A stretch of DNA of 64,000 bases from positions 1-64,000 of the forward strand of contig NZ_QDKQ01000014.1 in the NCBI RefSeq assembly GCF_003116815.1, written 5' to 3'. Below the pieces are notes generated by a model. That model was not told where the DNA came from, did not search any database, and saw nothing but the letters and a program-made list of their open reading frames with translations. The DNA comes from Caulobacter endophyticus (GTDB lineage Bacteria > Pseudomonadota > Alphaproteobacteria > Caulobacterales > Caulobacteraceae). Both the position numbers and the translations under genes were made by a program. This document shows positions 8,794 to 17,229 of the stretch, piece after piece (the stretch's first letter is position 1; each line of letters begins with the position of its first letter).

Positions 8794-9267
8794 ATGGTCA
8801 CCTTCGGTCTCAAGGTCGCCCTGTTCCTGGGCGCCTTCGCCTTCATGGAAGGCTTCGCCTGGTTCACCCACAAGTACGTCATGCACGGCTTCGGGTGGGC
8901 CTGGCACCGCTCGCACCACGAGCCGCGCCACGGCGCCTTCGAGCTGAACGACCTGTTCGCGGTGGTGTTCGCCGCGCCCGCCATCGTCGCCATCTATTTC
9001 GGGACCAGCGGCTATCCGTGGCTGCTGCCGATCGGTCTGGGGATCACCGCCTACGGCGCGGTCTATTTCATCTTCCACGACGGCATGGTGCACCAGCGCT
9101 TCAAGGTTCCGCTGGGCAAGTCGGCCTACTGGAAGCGCCTGATCCAGGCCCACCGCATCCACCACGCGGTTCACACCAAGGAGAGCGCGGTCTCGTTCGG
9201 CTTCCTGCTGGCCCGCCCGATCCGCGAGCTGAAGGCCAAGCTGAAGGCGCGGGGCGTCCAGGCCTGA
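8794..9267 (+). CDS. crtZ: Beta-carotene hydroxylase CrtZ
   Basis: 157 residues, standard length for CrtZ. All four histidine clusters of the non-heme di-iron fatty-acid hydroxylase fold are present: HKYVMH (about 27-32), HRSHHEPRH (39-47), HDGMVHQR (98-105) and HRIHHAVH (123-130). Hydrophobic helices lie between them. It adds 3- and 3'-hydroxyls to beta-ionone rings, making zeaxanthin from beta-carotene. It starts 75 bases after the ABC permease gene on the same strand. No phytoene synthase, desaturase or cyclase gene is in the window, so the rest of the pathway must be elsewhere. Confidence 0.93.
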   Translation: MVTFGLKVALFLGAFAFMEGFAWFTHKYVMHGFGWAWHRSHHEPRHGAFELNDLFAVVFAAPAIVAIYFGTSGYPWLLPIGLGITAYGAVYFIFHDGMVHQRFKVPLGKSAYWKRLIQAHRIHHAVHTKESAVSFGFLLARPIRELKAKLKARGVQA

Positions 9268-9277
9268 CAGGCGTTGG

Positions 9278-9372
9278 TGGTCCTCTTCCTTCGACAGGCT
9301 CAGGATGAGGACCATTTCAACGACGGTTCAGTAGATATCCTCACCCTGAGCCCGTCGCGGGGCGAGGATATC
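9278..9372. repeat. Pair of palindromic elements between convergent genes
   Basis: Two hairpins in tandem: TGGTCCTC (9278-9285) with GAGGACCA (9307-9314), and GATATCCTC (9334-9342) with GAGGATATC (9364-9372). The loops are related and inverted: CTTCGACAGGCTCAGGATGA against ACCCTGAGCCCGTCGCG. This fills the junction between crtZ and the M20 gene and probably ends both transcripts. Confidence 0.6.
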
Positions 9373-9383
9373 CTTGGCTACGC

Positions 9384-10868
9384 TTACTCCGCGCCGCCCG
9401 GCTTGCGGTAGTCGAGCGGCGGCTTGCGGTCGCCGACCATGGCCTTGTACTGGAAGCCGTCGCCGCGGCGGGCGTTCAGCTCGGCCTTGGCGTCGGCGAT
9501 CAGCTTGGGGTTCATGAACAGCTCGGCGCCAGTGATCGACAGGGTCTTGGCCGCGACGGCCGCGCCCTTCAGGCCGATCGTCGAACCGGCTGCCGCCACG
9601 TTCTGCCAGCTGTGGCCGGCCGAGCCCGGGACGAAGGTCGCCGTCGACAGACCCACGGTCGGCGTCACCCACGAGATGTCCGACACGTCGGTCGAGCCGC
9701 CGACGCCGCCCTTGGTGTCGGCCGGGGCGTAGGACTGGATCTTGCCCACCGAGGCCAGGTCGCCGCCGCCGTTGGTCAGGCTGGTGGCCAGGGTCTTGGC
9801 GAAGGCGGTCTCTTCCGGCGTCCAGGTGACGCCGCCGACACTGGTCAGGCTGTCGTGCATCACCTTGCCCAGCACGTCGTTGGGCAGCAGGTTGTAGACG
9901 CCGCCGGTCTGCTCGAACTCGACGGTGGTCTCGGTGGCCATGGCCGCACCGTCGGCCGCCTTCTTGATGCGGTCCATGACGCTGACCACGATCTTCGGGT
10001 CGCTGTTGCGAACGTAGTAATAGACCTCGGCGAAGTCGGGCACGACGTTCGGGGCCTTGCCGCCGTTGGTGATCACGTAGTGGATCCGCGTGCCGTCCGG
10101 GATGTGCTCGCGCATGAAGTTGGCGGCGGTGTCCAGCACCTCCACGCCGTCCAGCGCCGAGCGGCCCGCCCACGGGGCGCCCGAGGCGTGCGAGGACTTG
10201 CCGCGGAAGCGGAACTTGCCGCTGATATTGGCCATCGAGGTGCCCTGGCGGGCCGAGTTCTCGTTGCCCGGGTGCCAGTGCAGCGTCACGTCGACGTCGT
10301 TGAACAGGCCTTCGCGGACCATGTAGACCTTGCCCGAACCGCCTTCCTCGGCCGGGGTGCCGTAGACGCGGACCTCGCCCTGCACCTTGTTCTGGATCAT
10401 CCACGCCTTGAGGGCGACCGCGCCGGCCACCGAGGCCGCACCGAACAGGTTGTGACCGCAGCCGTGGCCGTTGTCGGTTTCAGGACGCGGGGTCTTGGTC
10501 GGGGCGGCGGCCTGCGACAGGCCGGGCAGGGCGTCGAACTCGGCCAGGATGGCGATCACCGGGCCCTTGCCCTGCTTGAAGCTGGCGACGAAGGCGGTCG
10601 GTTCGTCGGCGACGCCGGCCTTCACCTCGAAGCCCGCGGCCTTCAGCTGGTCCTGCAGGACGACGGTGCTCTTGGTTTCCAGGTAGCCCAGCTCGGCATA
10701 GTCCCAGATCTTCAGGGCGGCTTCGTTCATCTGCGGGGTGTAGGCGTCGACGTTCGCCTTCAGCTGGGTCTTCTGCGCGGCGTTCAGCGGCGCGGCGATG
10801 GCGCTGCTGGCCATCAGCATGGAAACGCCAACCAGCCTGGCGGCGGCGGTCTTGAGGATCGAAGTCAC
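9384..10868 (-). CDS. Periplasmic M20-family amidohydrolase (AbgB-like)
   Basis: 494 residues from GTG 10868, which has GGGAGGC upstream. A Sec signal peptide ends near AIA-APL (about residue 26). Metal-site motifs of the M20D/amidohydrolase group are seen: EFDALPG, NGHGCGHNLFG, GTPAEEGGSGK and SSHASGAPWAGRSALDGVE, with the final metal-ligand His in SAGHSWQ. The closest characterised relatives hydrolyse amide-linked conjugates such as p-aminobenzoyl-glutamate or N-acyl amino acids. The export signal places the activity in the periplasm. It is encoded downstream of the FecR gene on the same strand, but a hairpin lies between them. Confidence 0.88.
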   Translation of the reverse strand: MTSILKTAAARLVGVSMLMASSAIAAPLNAAQKTQLKANVDAYTPQMNEAALKIWDYAELGYLETKSTVVLQDQLKAAGFEVKAGVADEPTAFVASFKQGKGPVIAILAEFDALPGLSQAAAPTKTPRPETDNGHGCGHNLFGAASVAGAVALKAWMIQNKVQGEVRVYGTPAEEGGSGKVYMVREGLFNDVDVTLHWHPGNENSARQGTSMANISGKFRFRGKSSHASGAPWAGRSALDGVEVLDTAANFMREHIPDGTRIHYVITNGGKAPNVVPDFAEVYYYVRNSDPKIVVSVMDRIKKAADGAAMATETTVEFEQTGGVYNLLPNDVLGKVMHDSLTSVGGVTWTPEETAFAKTLATSLTNGGGDLASVGKIQSYAPADTKGGVGGSTDVSDISWVTPTVGLSTATFVPGSAGHSWQNVAAAGSTIGLKGAAVAAKTLSITGAELFMNPKLIADAKAELNARRGDGFQYKAMVGDRKPPLDYRKPGGAE

Positions 10869-10957
10869 GAAAAGCCTCCCTGCGAACGGCGCGAACGGCG
10901 CCGCTGTCGGTATTCATGACGCAGGCCGGAGGCGGTTCCTCAACCAGAGACGATATT

Positions 10958-10976
10958 TCCCTCTCTCGATGAGGGA
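10958..10976 (-). terminator. Weak hairpin after the FecR gene
   Basis: TCCCTC (10958-10963) and GAGGGA (10971-10976) form a 6-bp stem, lying 12 bases after the FecR stop and followed leftward by AATATCG. It may be a terminator, but the stem is short and there is no U run. Confidence 0.35.
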
Positions 10977-10987
10977 GGGATCACACC

Positions 10988-12013
10988 CTACGGCGAAACC
11001 AGGACGATCTCGCCGCCCGCGCCGGTCTTCACCTTGGCCGCGCCGTAGGCGCTGAGGGCGTCGACGAAGCCAGCCACATCGCCGGTCTTGAAGCGGCCGC
11101 TCATCGGGGTGGCGGCCACGCGCGGGGAGTCGATGCGGATCTTGCGCACCGAATAGCGGTTCAGCTCGCCGACGATCTGTTCCAGCGGCTGGTTGTCGAA
11201 GATCAGGCTGCCGTCGCGCCAGCTGGTCAGGGCGGCCACGTCGGCGGCGGCCACGGCCCAGGTCGAGCCGGCCTGCTGCTCCAGGCGCGAGCCCGGCAGC
11301 AGGTCGACGCTGTTGCGGCCGGCAGGGTCGGCGACGCGGATCTTGCCTTCCAGCAGGCTGACCGACCACTTGCCCGGATCGATCCGCACATTGAAGGCGG
11401 TGCCCAGGGCGGTGACCGTGCGGCCGTCGGCGGTGACCACGAACGGACGCTGCGGGTTCTTGGCCACCTGGAAGAAGGCTTCGCCGCGATCGAGCGTCAG
11501 GGCGCGGCGCGGGCCCCATTCGGTGACGCGCAGCACCGAGTCGGTCGACAGGGTGGCGATCGAGCCGTCGGCCAGGGTGATGATCTTCTGCTCGCCCACG
11601 CCGGTGCGATAGACCGCCTGGGCGGTCTGGGCGGGGGCGACGGCCGGCGCGTGGTCGGACGGCGCGGTCGCCAGCCACAGGGCCGTGCCGAAGCCGCCGG
11701 CCGTGACCAGGGCGGCGACGGCGGCGGCCCAGCGCATCTGCGGGCGGGCGCGGCGGCGCTGCTGGTCGGCGGCCAGGTCGGCGTTCAGGCGGGCGCGGGC
11801 CGCCAGGATCTCGGGTTCGTCGGTCAGGGCGCCGATGCGGGCCCAGGCGTCCGAAGCCGAGGCATAGGCGTCCTTGTTGGCCGGATCGGCCTTCAGCCAG
11901 GAATCGAAGTCACGCCGCAGGCCAAGGTCGTTCGGCCGGTTCTGCAGACGCGCGACCCATTCCGCGGCGTCCGGTTCACCGGAAGAAGCCAGGTTTGGGA
12001 CGGTGTGGCGCAT
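10988..12013 (-). CDS. FecR-type anti-sigma/sigma-regulator protein
   Basis: 341 residues. The N-terminal ~90 residues carry the cytoplasmic DUF4880-like region (AAEWVARLQ, FDSWLKADPANKDAYASAS). One transmembrane helix lies near 100-118. The periplasmic FecR domain follows, with GEQKIITLADGS, RGEAFFQVAKNPQRPFVV and GTAFNV. The last ~80 residues (NQPLEQIVGELNRY) look like an STN-type domain. It should sense the plug-proximal domain of the TonB receptor at 12735 and control the sigma factor at 11976-12539, whose 3' end overlaps this gene's start by 38 bases. Confidence 0.92.
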   Translation of the reverse strand: MRHTVPNLASSGEPDAAEWVARLQNRPNDLGLRRDFDSWLKADPANKDAYASASDAWARIGALTDEPEILAARARLNADLAADQQRRRARPQMRWAAAVAALVTAGGFGTALWLATAPSDHAPAVAPAQTAQAVYRTGVGEQKIITLADGSIATLSTDSVLRVTEWGPRRALTLDRGEAFFQVAKNPQRPFVVTADGRTVTALGTAFNVRIDPGKWSVSLLEGKIRVADPAGRNSVDLLPGSRLEQQAGSTWAVAAADVAALTSWRDGSLIFDNQPLEQIVGELNRYSVRKIRIDSPRVAATPMSGRFKTGDVAGFVDALSAYGAAKVKTGAGGEIVLVSP

Positions 12014-12539
12014 CGTGTTCCTGCAGACGGCTCGTCAGGTGCTTGAGAGCCTTGGCGACGTGTTTCTCGACCGCGCTGACTGAGAGTCCCAGTTGAGCGG
12101 CCGCCGCCTTGTAACTCATGCCTTCAAATCGCACGAGCATGAATGCAGCGCGCGTCCTTAAGGGAAGGTCACCGAGGGCGGCAGCGGCGACGGCGGCCTG
12201 CTCCTTGGCTTGAAGAATGCGGTCCGGAGACAGTTCGTCGAGGGGGTGATGAACCTCCTCCAGTTCGCAGTGCGCCTGGCGCTTGCGAACCGTGTCGCGC
12301 CGGCGGCGATCCAGAAGGACGTTGGTCGCCGTCTGGAAGATGAAGCTGCCGAGGTTCGACACTTCCCCGCCGTCACGGCGGTTATGCAGTCGAAGAAGCA
12401 CTTCCTGGACGAGGTCGTCGACCTCGCCGCCCTCCACTCTTCTGCGGAAGAAAGCCTTCAGGGCCTGCTGGTAGGGCAGGGAAGCCTGGGCCAGGCCCTC
12501 GCTTCCACGCGCTCCAGCGGCAAGATTCGCCAGCGCCAT
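11976..12539 (-). CDS. FecI-type ECF RNA polymerase sigma factor
   Basis: 187 residues from ATG 12539; GTG/TTG alternatives a few codons upstream are possible. Region 2 is visible as VDDLVQEVLLRLHNRR followed by SFIFQTATNVLLDRRRRD. Region 4 is visible as LPLRTRAAFMLVRFEGMSYKAAAAQLGLS with the recognition helix SAVEKHVAKAL. The length and spacing fit group ECF05-09 (iron/siderophore signalling) sigma factors. It is encoded first, overlapping FecR, and is divergent from the STN-containing TonB receptor gene, the normal layout of a cell-surface signalling unit. Confidence 0.92.
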   Translation of the reverse strand: MALANLAAGARGSEGLAQASLPYQQALKAFFRRRVEGGEVDDLVQEVLLRLHNRRDGGEVSNLGSFIFQTATNVLLDRRRRDTVRKRQAHCELEEVHHPLDELSPDRILQAKEQAAVAAAALGDLPLRTRAAFMLVRFEGMSYKAAAAQLGLSVSAVEKHVAKALKHLTSRLQEHDAPHRPKPGFFR

Positions 12540-12734
12540 TCGTCGTCCCCGACACAACGAGTCTTTTTTGTTGCGATCATTCGTCAGCAGCGTGACGGCG
12601 CGGTCAACCCACGTTCTCGCTCTTGCCGCAGGGGCGCCCCGCCTGCCAGATTATGAGGCAGAGTCCTCCGTGCGGTCCCCCTGGCCCGGGCGCGGGGACC
12701 GGATCGCCGGTCAACGGCGACGAGGGGACTGGCC

Positions 12735-15311
12735 TTGGCGAACGCAGCAGTGGAGGAAGGGGCGCTGCCGCGTACTGGAGCCCCGGGGGTTTTGCACATA
12801 CGTCATCGTCGCTGCGCGCTCGCCGGCTGGCTGGCGCTCGCCGCGTTCGCGACCCCCGTGGTCGCGGCGGCCGCGCCGCGCCGAGTCGATATCGCCGCCG
12901 GCACGCCGATGGCCCGCGCCCTGACCGCCTTCTCCGCCCAGACCGACATCGAAATCCTGTTCAACCCGGTCCTGGTGACCGGCCTGCGCGCCCCGCGCGT
13001 GCGCGGCCGGCTGGAGGCCGACGAGGCGTTGGATCGGCTGCTGGCCGGCTCTGGCCTCGTGGCGCGGCGTCACGGCGGCCGGCTGCTGATCGAGCGCGGC
13101 ACGCCCGAGCGTCCGCCGCCGCCAGCCGCCCCGATCGCTCCCATCGTCTCGGCCGAGATCGACGCGGTGATGGTCACAGCCCTGCGCCGGGCCACGGCCG
13201 AGCAGAACACCCCGCTGTCGATCCGCGCCATCAGCGGCGAGGCCCTGAACGCGGCGGGCGCGGTGACCTTCGAGCGCGTGGCCCAGCGCCTGCCGGGCCT
13301 GACCCTGACCAGCACGGGCGTTGGCCGCATGCGCATGACCCTGCGCGGCGTCTATGGTTCGGGCGAGGCGACGACGGCGCTTTACTACAACGACATTCCG
13401 GTCTCCGGGCCCAGCGGCACCACGGCCGATCCAGGCGGCTCCTTCCCCGACCTGTTGCTGGTCGACGTCGACCGGCTGGAGGTGCTGCGCGGGCCGCAGG
13501 GCACGCTCTACGGCTCCAGCGCCATGGGCGGGGCCATGAAGGTGGCCTTCAATCGCGCCGATCCGTCCCGCGACCAGCTGGGCCTGGAGATCGAGGGCGG
13601 GGTGGTCGGCGGCCGGGCCGGCGGCGCGGTCACGGCCGTCGCCAACAAGGCCTTCGCCGACGATCGCGCGGCCGTGCGCCTGACCGCCTATCGCCGCGAC
13701 GAGGCGGCCTTCTCCGACAATGCGCGCCTTGGCCTCCAGGGGGTCAATGCCGGCCGCACGGTCGGCGGGCGCCTGGCCGCGGTCTGGCGGCCCAGCGAGG
13801 CGTTGCGTTTCGACCTGCTGCTGACCGCCCAGGACTCGCGCCTGAACGACACCGGCGCCGGCGCCCCGGGCGAGCCCTCGCACGTCTCGCGCAACTTCGT
13901 CCGTACGCCCTTCGACAGCGAGGTGCTGTTCGGCGCGCTGTCGATGGAGAGCCGGCTTCCCGGCGTTCGCTTCTCCGCCTCGCTGGCCCGCTACCAGTGG
14001 AACAACACCCGCCAGATCGACTATACCGGCACCCTGCAGGCCGAGCGCGGCAGCGCCGCCGGCTGCGCCCGCTGGCTGGCCCTCGGCTCCAGCCTGGCCT
14101 GCGACGCCGGGCAGATGGGCGCCTACGCCTCCTACGTCGACAGCCGCACGCCGGGCCTGCTGTACCAGCCCATCGACCTGACCGCCGACGTGCGCGAGGC
14201 GCGCCTGACCTCTGATCGCGACGGACCCCTGCAGTGGACGGTCGGCGTCTTCTCCGAGACCCGCAGCGACACCATCGACAGCCAGGTGCGCGTCGCCGAT
14301 CCCCGCACCGGCCTGCCGGTCGACGCGGCGGGCTTCACCGGCCGGCGCATCGTCGATACCCGCCTGGACCAGGTGGCCGTCTACGGCGAGGCCACCCTGG
14401 CGCTCGACGACCGTTCCGACATCACCATCGGCGCGCGCCGCTTCTCCTACGACAAGAAGACCGTCGGCGAGGTGCTGGTGGTCAACGTCATCTCCGACAC
14501 CTCGGGCGGCAATTTCCGCAACCGGGTCGAGGAGACCGGCTGGAGCGTCAAGGGCATGGCCTCGCGCCGCTTCACCCCGCGCGTGATGGGCTACATGCAG
14601 ATCTCGCAGGGCTTCCGGCCGGGCGGCATAAACACCGCGCCGGGCCTGCCGTCCGGCCTGCAGGCCTATGGCTCCGACACGCTGTGGAACCGCGAACTGG
14701 GCCTGAAGTCGCGCTGGCTGGGCGGGCGGCTGTCGGCGAACCTGGCGCTCTACAGCATCGACTGGCGCGACATGCAGTACTCGGCGACCAGCGACAACGG
14801 CGCCTTCGCCTTCGTCACCAACCTTGGCCGCGCGCGCATCGACGGCGCCGAGTTCGACGCGACCTGGAGCCGGAGAGGCGCCAAGGTCGGCTTCAACTTC
14901 GCCGCCACCGAGGCGGTGCTGAGCCGCGACCAGACCACCGGCGCCCTGGCGGGCCTGGGGCGCGAGGGCGACCACCTGCCGGCGGTGCCGCGCTTGGCCT
15001 TCACCCTGTGGGGCGAGTCCCGCCGCGAGCTGGCCGGCGGCGCGGCCCTGATCCTCACCGGCTCGGCCGCCTATGTCGGCGAGTCCCGATCGACCTTCGA
15101 GTCGGTCAGCCCCGGCGCGGGACGCGACCTGGGCGGCGTGACCCTGATCGACGGCCGCGTGGCGCTCGAGGTCGGCCGTCGCTCGGTCGGGGTGTTCGTC
15201 GAGAACCTGCTCGACTCCGATGCGCCGCTGTTCATCACCGCCGGCCGCTTGCCGCAGTCGTTCTCGCCCCAGCCGCGCCGCGTGGGGCTCAGCATCCGCT
15301 TCGCCTACTGA
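12735..15311 (+). CDS. TonB-dependent receptor with N-terminal STN signalling domain
   Basis: 858 residues from TTG 12735 (GTG 12750 or TTG 12793 are alternatives). The signal peptide ends near VAAAA. Next is a secretin/TonB short N-terminal (STN) domain (MARALTAFSAQTDIEILFN), then a Pro-rich linker. The plug domain has TPLSIRAISGEAL, RLEVLRGPQGTLYGSSAMGGAMKV, and the beta-barrel runs to a C-terminal SIRFAY with final aromatic. It imports a ligand across the outer membrane using TonB energy and reports occupancy to FecR. The ligand is not identifiable; iron chelate is the usual case. Confidence 0.92.
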   Translation: MANAAVEEGALPRTGAPGVLHIRHRRCALAGWLALAAFATPVVAAAAPRRVDIAAGTPMARALTAFSAQTDIEILFNPVLVTGLRAPRVRGRLEADEALDRLLAGSGLVARRHGGRLLIERGTPERPPPPAAPIAPIVSAEIDAVMVTALRRATAEQNTPLSIRAISGEALNAAGAVTFERVAQRLPGLTLTSTGVGRMRMTLRGVYGSGEATTALYYNDIPVSGPSGTTADPGGSFPDLLLVDVDRLEVLRGPQGTLYGSSAMGGAMKVAFNRADPSRDQLGLEIEGGVVGGRAGGAVTAVANKAFADDRAAVRLTAYRRDEAAFSDNARLGLQGVNAGRTVGGRLAAVWRPSEALRFDLLLTAQDSRLNDTGAGAPGEPSHVSRNFVRTPFDSEVLFGALSMESRLPGVRFSASLARYQWNNTRQIDYTGTLQAERGSAAGCARWLALGSSLACDAGQMGAYASYVDSRTPGLLYQPIDLTADVREARLTSDRDGPLQWTVGVFSETRSDTIDSQVRVADPRTGLPVDAAGFTGRRIVDTRLDQVAVYGEATLALDDRSDITIGARRFSYDKKTVGEVLVVNVISDTSGGNFRNRVEETGWSVKGMASRRFTPRVMGYMQISQGFRPGGINTAPGLPSGLQAYGSDTLWNRELGLKSRWLGGRLSANLALYSIDWRDMQYSATSDNGAFAFVTNLGRARIDGAEFDATWSRRGAKVGFNFAATEAVLSRDQTTGALAGLGREGDHLPAVPRLAFTLWGESRRELAGGAALILTGSAAYVGESRSTFESVSPGAGRDLGGVTLIDGRVALEVGRRSVGVFVENLLDSDAPLFITAGRLPQSFSPQPRRVGLSIRFAY

Positions 15312-15386
15312 GAACGGCGATTTCCCAGGTGACGGCCTGACCGCGCCCGCGCATGCTCGCGCCTTGGGAGAAGCTCGGGGGAGCGC

Positions 15387-16838
15387 ATGGCGGACGAGAG
15401 CAACACCCTCTGGAACGAGGACCTGGCGCCGACCACGGCGGCCCAGCGCACGTGGCGCGCGCGCCACTTCGCGGCCCTGTGGCTGGGCATGGTCATCGCC
15501 GTGCCCGCCTACATGCTGGCTGCGGGCCTGGTGGAGCAGGGGATGTCGGCCGGCCAGGCGGTCTGGGCCGTGCTGCTGGGCAATCTGATCGTGCTCGCGC
15601 CCATGCTGCTGATCGGCCATGCCGGCGCGCGTCACGGCGTGCCCTACGCGGTGCTGGCCCGCGCCTCGTTCGGCTGGCGCGGCGCGCGGCTGCCGGCGCT
15701 TGCCAGAGCGATCGTGGCCTGCGGCTGGTACGGCATCCAGACCTGGATCGGCGGCGGCGCGCTCTTGACCCTGCTGGGCGTCATGGTCGGCGCCAGGCTC
15801 GACGGCCCGCCCGTACCGCTGCTGGGCATCGGGGTCGGCCAGCTGCTGGCCTTCCTGGCCTTCTGGCTGATCCAGCTGGCCTTCGTCACCAAGGGGCTGG
15901 AGACCGTCCGCAAGCTCGAGACCTGGACCGCGCCGGTGAAGGTGGTCGTCTGTCTCGCGCTGGTCTGGTGGGCGCTGTCCAAGGCCGGCGGCCTGGGACC
16001 CATCCTGCACGAGCCTTCGGCCTACGATCCCGGCGGCGCCAAGGCCGGCCGCTTCTGGGCCGACTTCGGACCCGCCGTCACCGCCATGACCGGCTACTGG
16101 GCGACCCTGGCGCTGAACATTCCCGACTTCACGCGCTTCGCCCGCACCCAGAAGGACCAGATCCTGGGCCAGGCGCTGGGCCTGCCCGGACCCATGGCCC
16201 TGCTGGCGGCGATGAGCGTCGTCGTCACCTCGGCCACGGTGCTGATCTTCGGCAAGGCGATCTGGGACCCGGTGGCCCTGTCGGGCGACATCGGCGGCGT
16301 CGCGGTGCTGTTGGGCTTGGTGATCATCAGCCTCGACACCGTCTCGTGCAATATCGCCGCCAACCTGGTGGGGCCGGCCTATGACTTCGCCGCCCTCTGG
16401 CCCAGGCGCATCACCTACCGCATAGGCGGCTGGATCACGGCCGGCATCGGCGTGCTGATCATGCCGTGGAAGCTCTTGGAGAGCACCGCCGGCTACATCT
16501 TCGTCTGGCTCACGGGCTACGGCGCGCTGCTGGGGCCGATCGCGGGCATACTGATCGTCGACTACTGGATCCTGCGCCGCACCGTTCTGGACGTGCCCGC
16601 CCTCTACGACCGCGCCGGCGCCTACACCTATCGCGCGGGCTGGAACCCCGCGGCCCTGGTCGCCTTCGCCGTCGGGGTCGCGCCGAACCTGCCGGGCTTC
16701 CTGCACGCCGCCGCCCCGCATGCCTTCGCCAGCGTCGGTACGCCGTGGACGGTCATCTACCAGTACGCCTGGTTCGTCGGCGCGATCCTGGCTGGGACGC
16801 TGTATGGCCTGCTGATGCACGGAAAAAAACCCGGGTAA
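15387..16838 (+). CDS. NCS1-family nucleobase/hydantoin:cation symporter
   Basis: 483 residues with about 12 hydrophobic helices. The N-terminal NEDLAPTTAAQRTWRARHFAALW stretch (here cited by its start, LWNEDLAP) is the NCS1 signature preceding helix 1. GHAGARHGVPYAVLARASFGWRGA and GWYGIQTWIGGG are typical of cytosine/allantoin/hydantoin permeases. NIPDFTRFA and ISLDTVSCNIAANLVGPAYD lie in the substrate and cation-binding helices. It imports purines, pyrimidines, allantoin or related compounds with Na+ or H+. No catabolic genes for such compounds adjoin it, so the substrate is open. It follows the TonB receptor gene by 75 bases and may share its transcript. Confidence 0.88.
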   Translation: MADESNTLWNEDLAPTTAAQRTWRARHFAALWLGMVIAVPAYMLAAGLVEQGMSAGQAVWAVLLGNLIVLAPMLLIGHAGARHGVPYAVLARASFGWRGARLPALARAIVACGWYGIQTWIGGGALLTLLGVMVGARLDGPPVPLLGIGVGQLLAFLAFWLIQLAFVTKGLETVRKLETWTAPVKVVVCLALVWWALSKAGGLGPILHEPSAYDPGGAKAGRFWADFGPAVTAMTGYWATLALNIPDFTRFARTQKDQILGQALGLPGPMALLAAMSVVVTSATVLIFGKAIWDPVALSGDIGGVAVLLGLVIISLDTVSCNIAANLVGPAYDFAALWPRRITYRIGGWITAGIGVLIMPWKLLESTAGYIFVWLTGYGALLGPIAGILIVDYWILRRTVLDVPALYDRAGAYTYRAGWNPAALVAFAVGVAPNLPGFLHAAAPHAFASVGTPWTVIYQYAWFVGAILAGTLYGLLMHGKKPG

Positions 16839-16868
16839 TATTGACTTCATAATTTGCCCGGGTAAAAA
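16830..16868 (+). promoter_or_regulatory. Promoter with two CCCGGGTAA repeats before the GIY-YIG/DUF2239 pair
   Basis: TTGACT (16841-16846), 16 bases, TAAAAA (16863-16868) gives a good sigma-70-like promoter 23 bases before the ATG at 16891. The 9-mer CCCGGGTAA occurs at 16830-16838 and again at 16857-16865, the second overlapping the -10. The first also supplies the TAA stop of the permease gene. Two identical sites 27 bases apart around a promoter suggest an operator, but no regulator is identified. AGGAGG at 16879-16884 is a strong ribosome site. Confidence 0.5.
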
Positions 16869-16890
16869 GGCCGCCAACAAGGAGGCGGCC

Positions 16891-17229
16891 ATGACCCCGC
16901 GCAAGGCGCTGCTACGCGCCTACAAGGAAGAGAAGCGAACGGCCGGCGTCTACGCCGTGCGCTGCGTCCGCACCGGCCAGGCCTTCGTCGGCGGGACCGA
17001 CAACGTCGCCACCCGCAGGAACGGCGTCTGGTTCTCCTTGCGCCTCGGCTCGCATCCCAACGCCCGCCTGCAGGGCGCCTGGAACGCGCACGGCGAGACG
17101 GCCTTCGCCTTCGAGGTGCTGGAGACCATCGATGATGCGGGTCTGGAGCCGAAGGGCAGGGCGTTGCGCCTGGCCGACCGTCGCAAGCACTGGTGCGCAA
17201 CGCTGAACGCGGTAGACCTCGTCCGATGA
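16891..17229 (+). CDS. GIY-YIG nuclease-fold small protein
   Basis: 112 residues; strong ribosome site upstream. The start TAGVYAVRCVRTGQAFVGGT is the GIY-YIG pattern in the form GVY..FVG, followed by a helix with RRNGVWFSLRLG and FEVLE where the catalytic Arg and Glu of the fold are expected. Related small stand-alone proteins are found in proteobacteria with unknown cellular role. Its stop overlaps the start of the DUF2239 gene (ATGA at 17226), so the two are translationally coupled. Nuclease activity is inferred from the fold and not certain. Confidence 0.75.
   Translation: MTPRKALLRAYKEEKRTAGVYAVRCVRTGQAFVGGTDNVATRRNGVWFSLRLGSHPNARLQGAWNAHGETAFAFEVLETIDDAGLEPKGRALRLADRRKHWCATLNAVDLVR

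Noticed and set aside
12711..16904. A 1397-codon open frame on the minus strand across the TonB receptor and permease genes
   Set aside because: It is antisense to two well-supported genes and its composition (His, Gln, Gly, Arg rich, no domains) is that of a GC-rich shadow frame.
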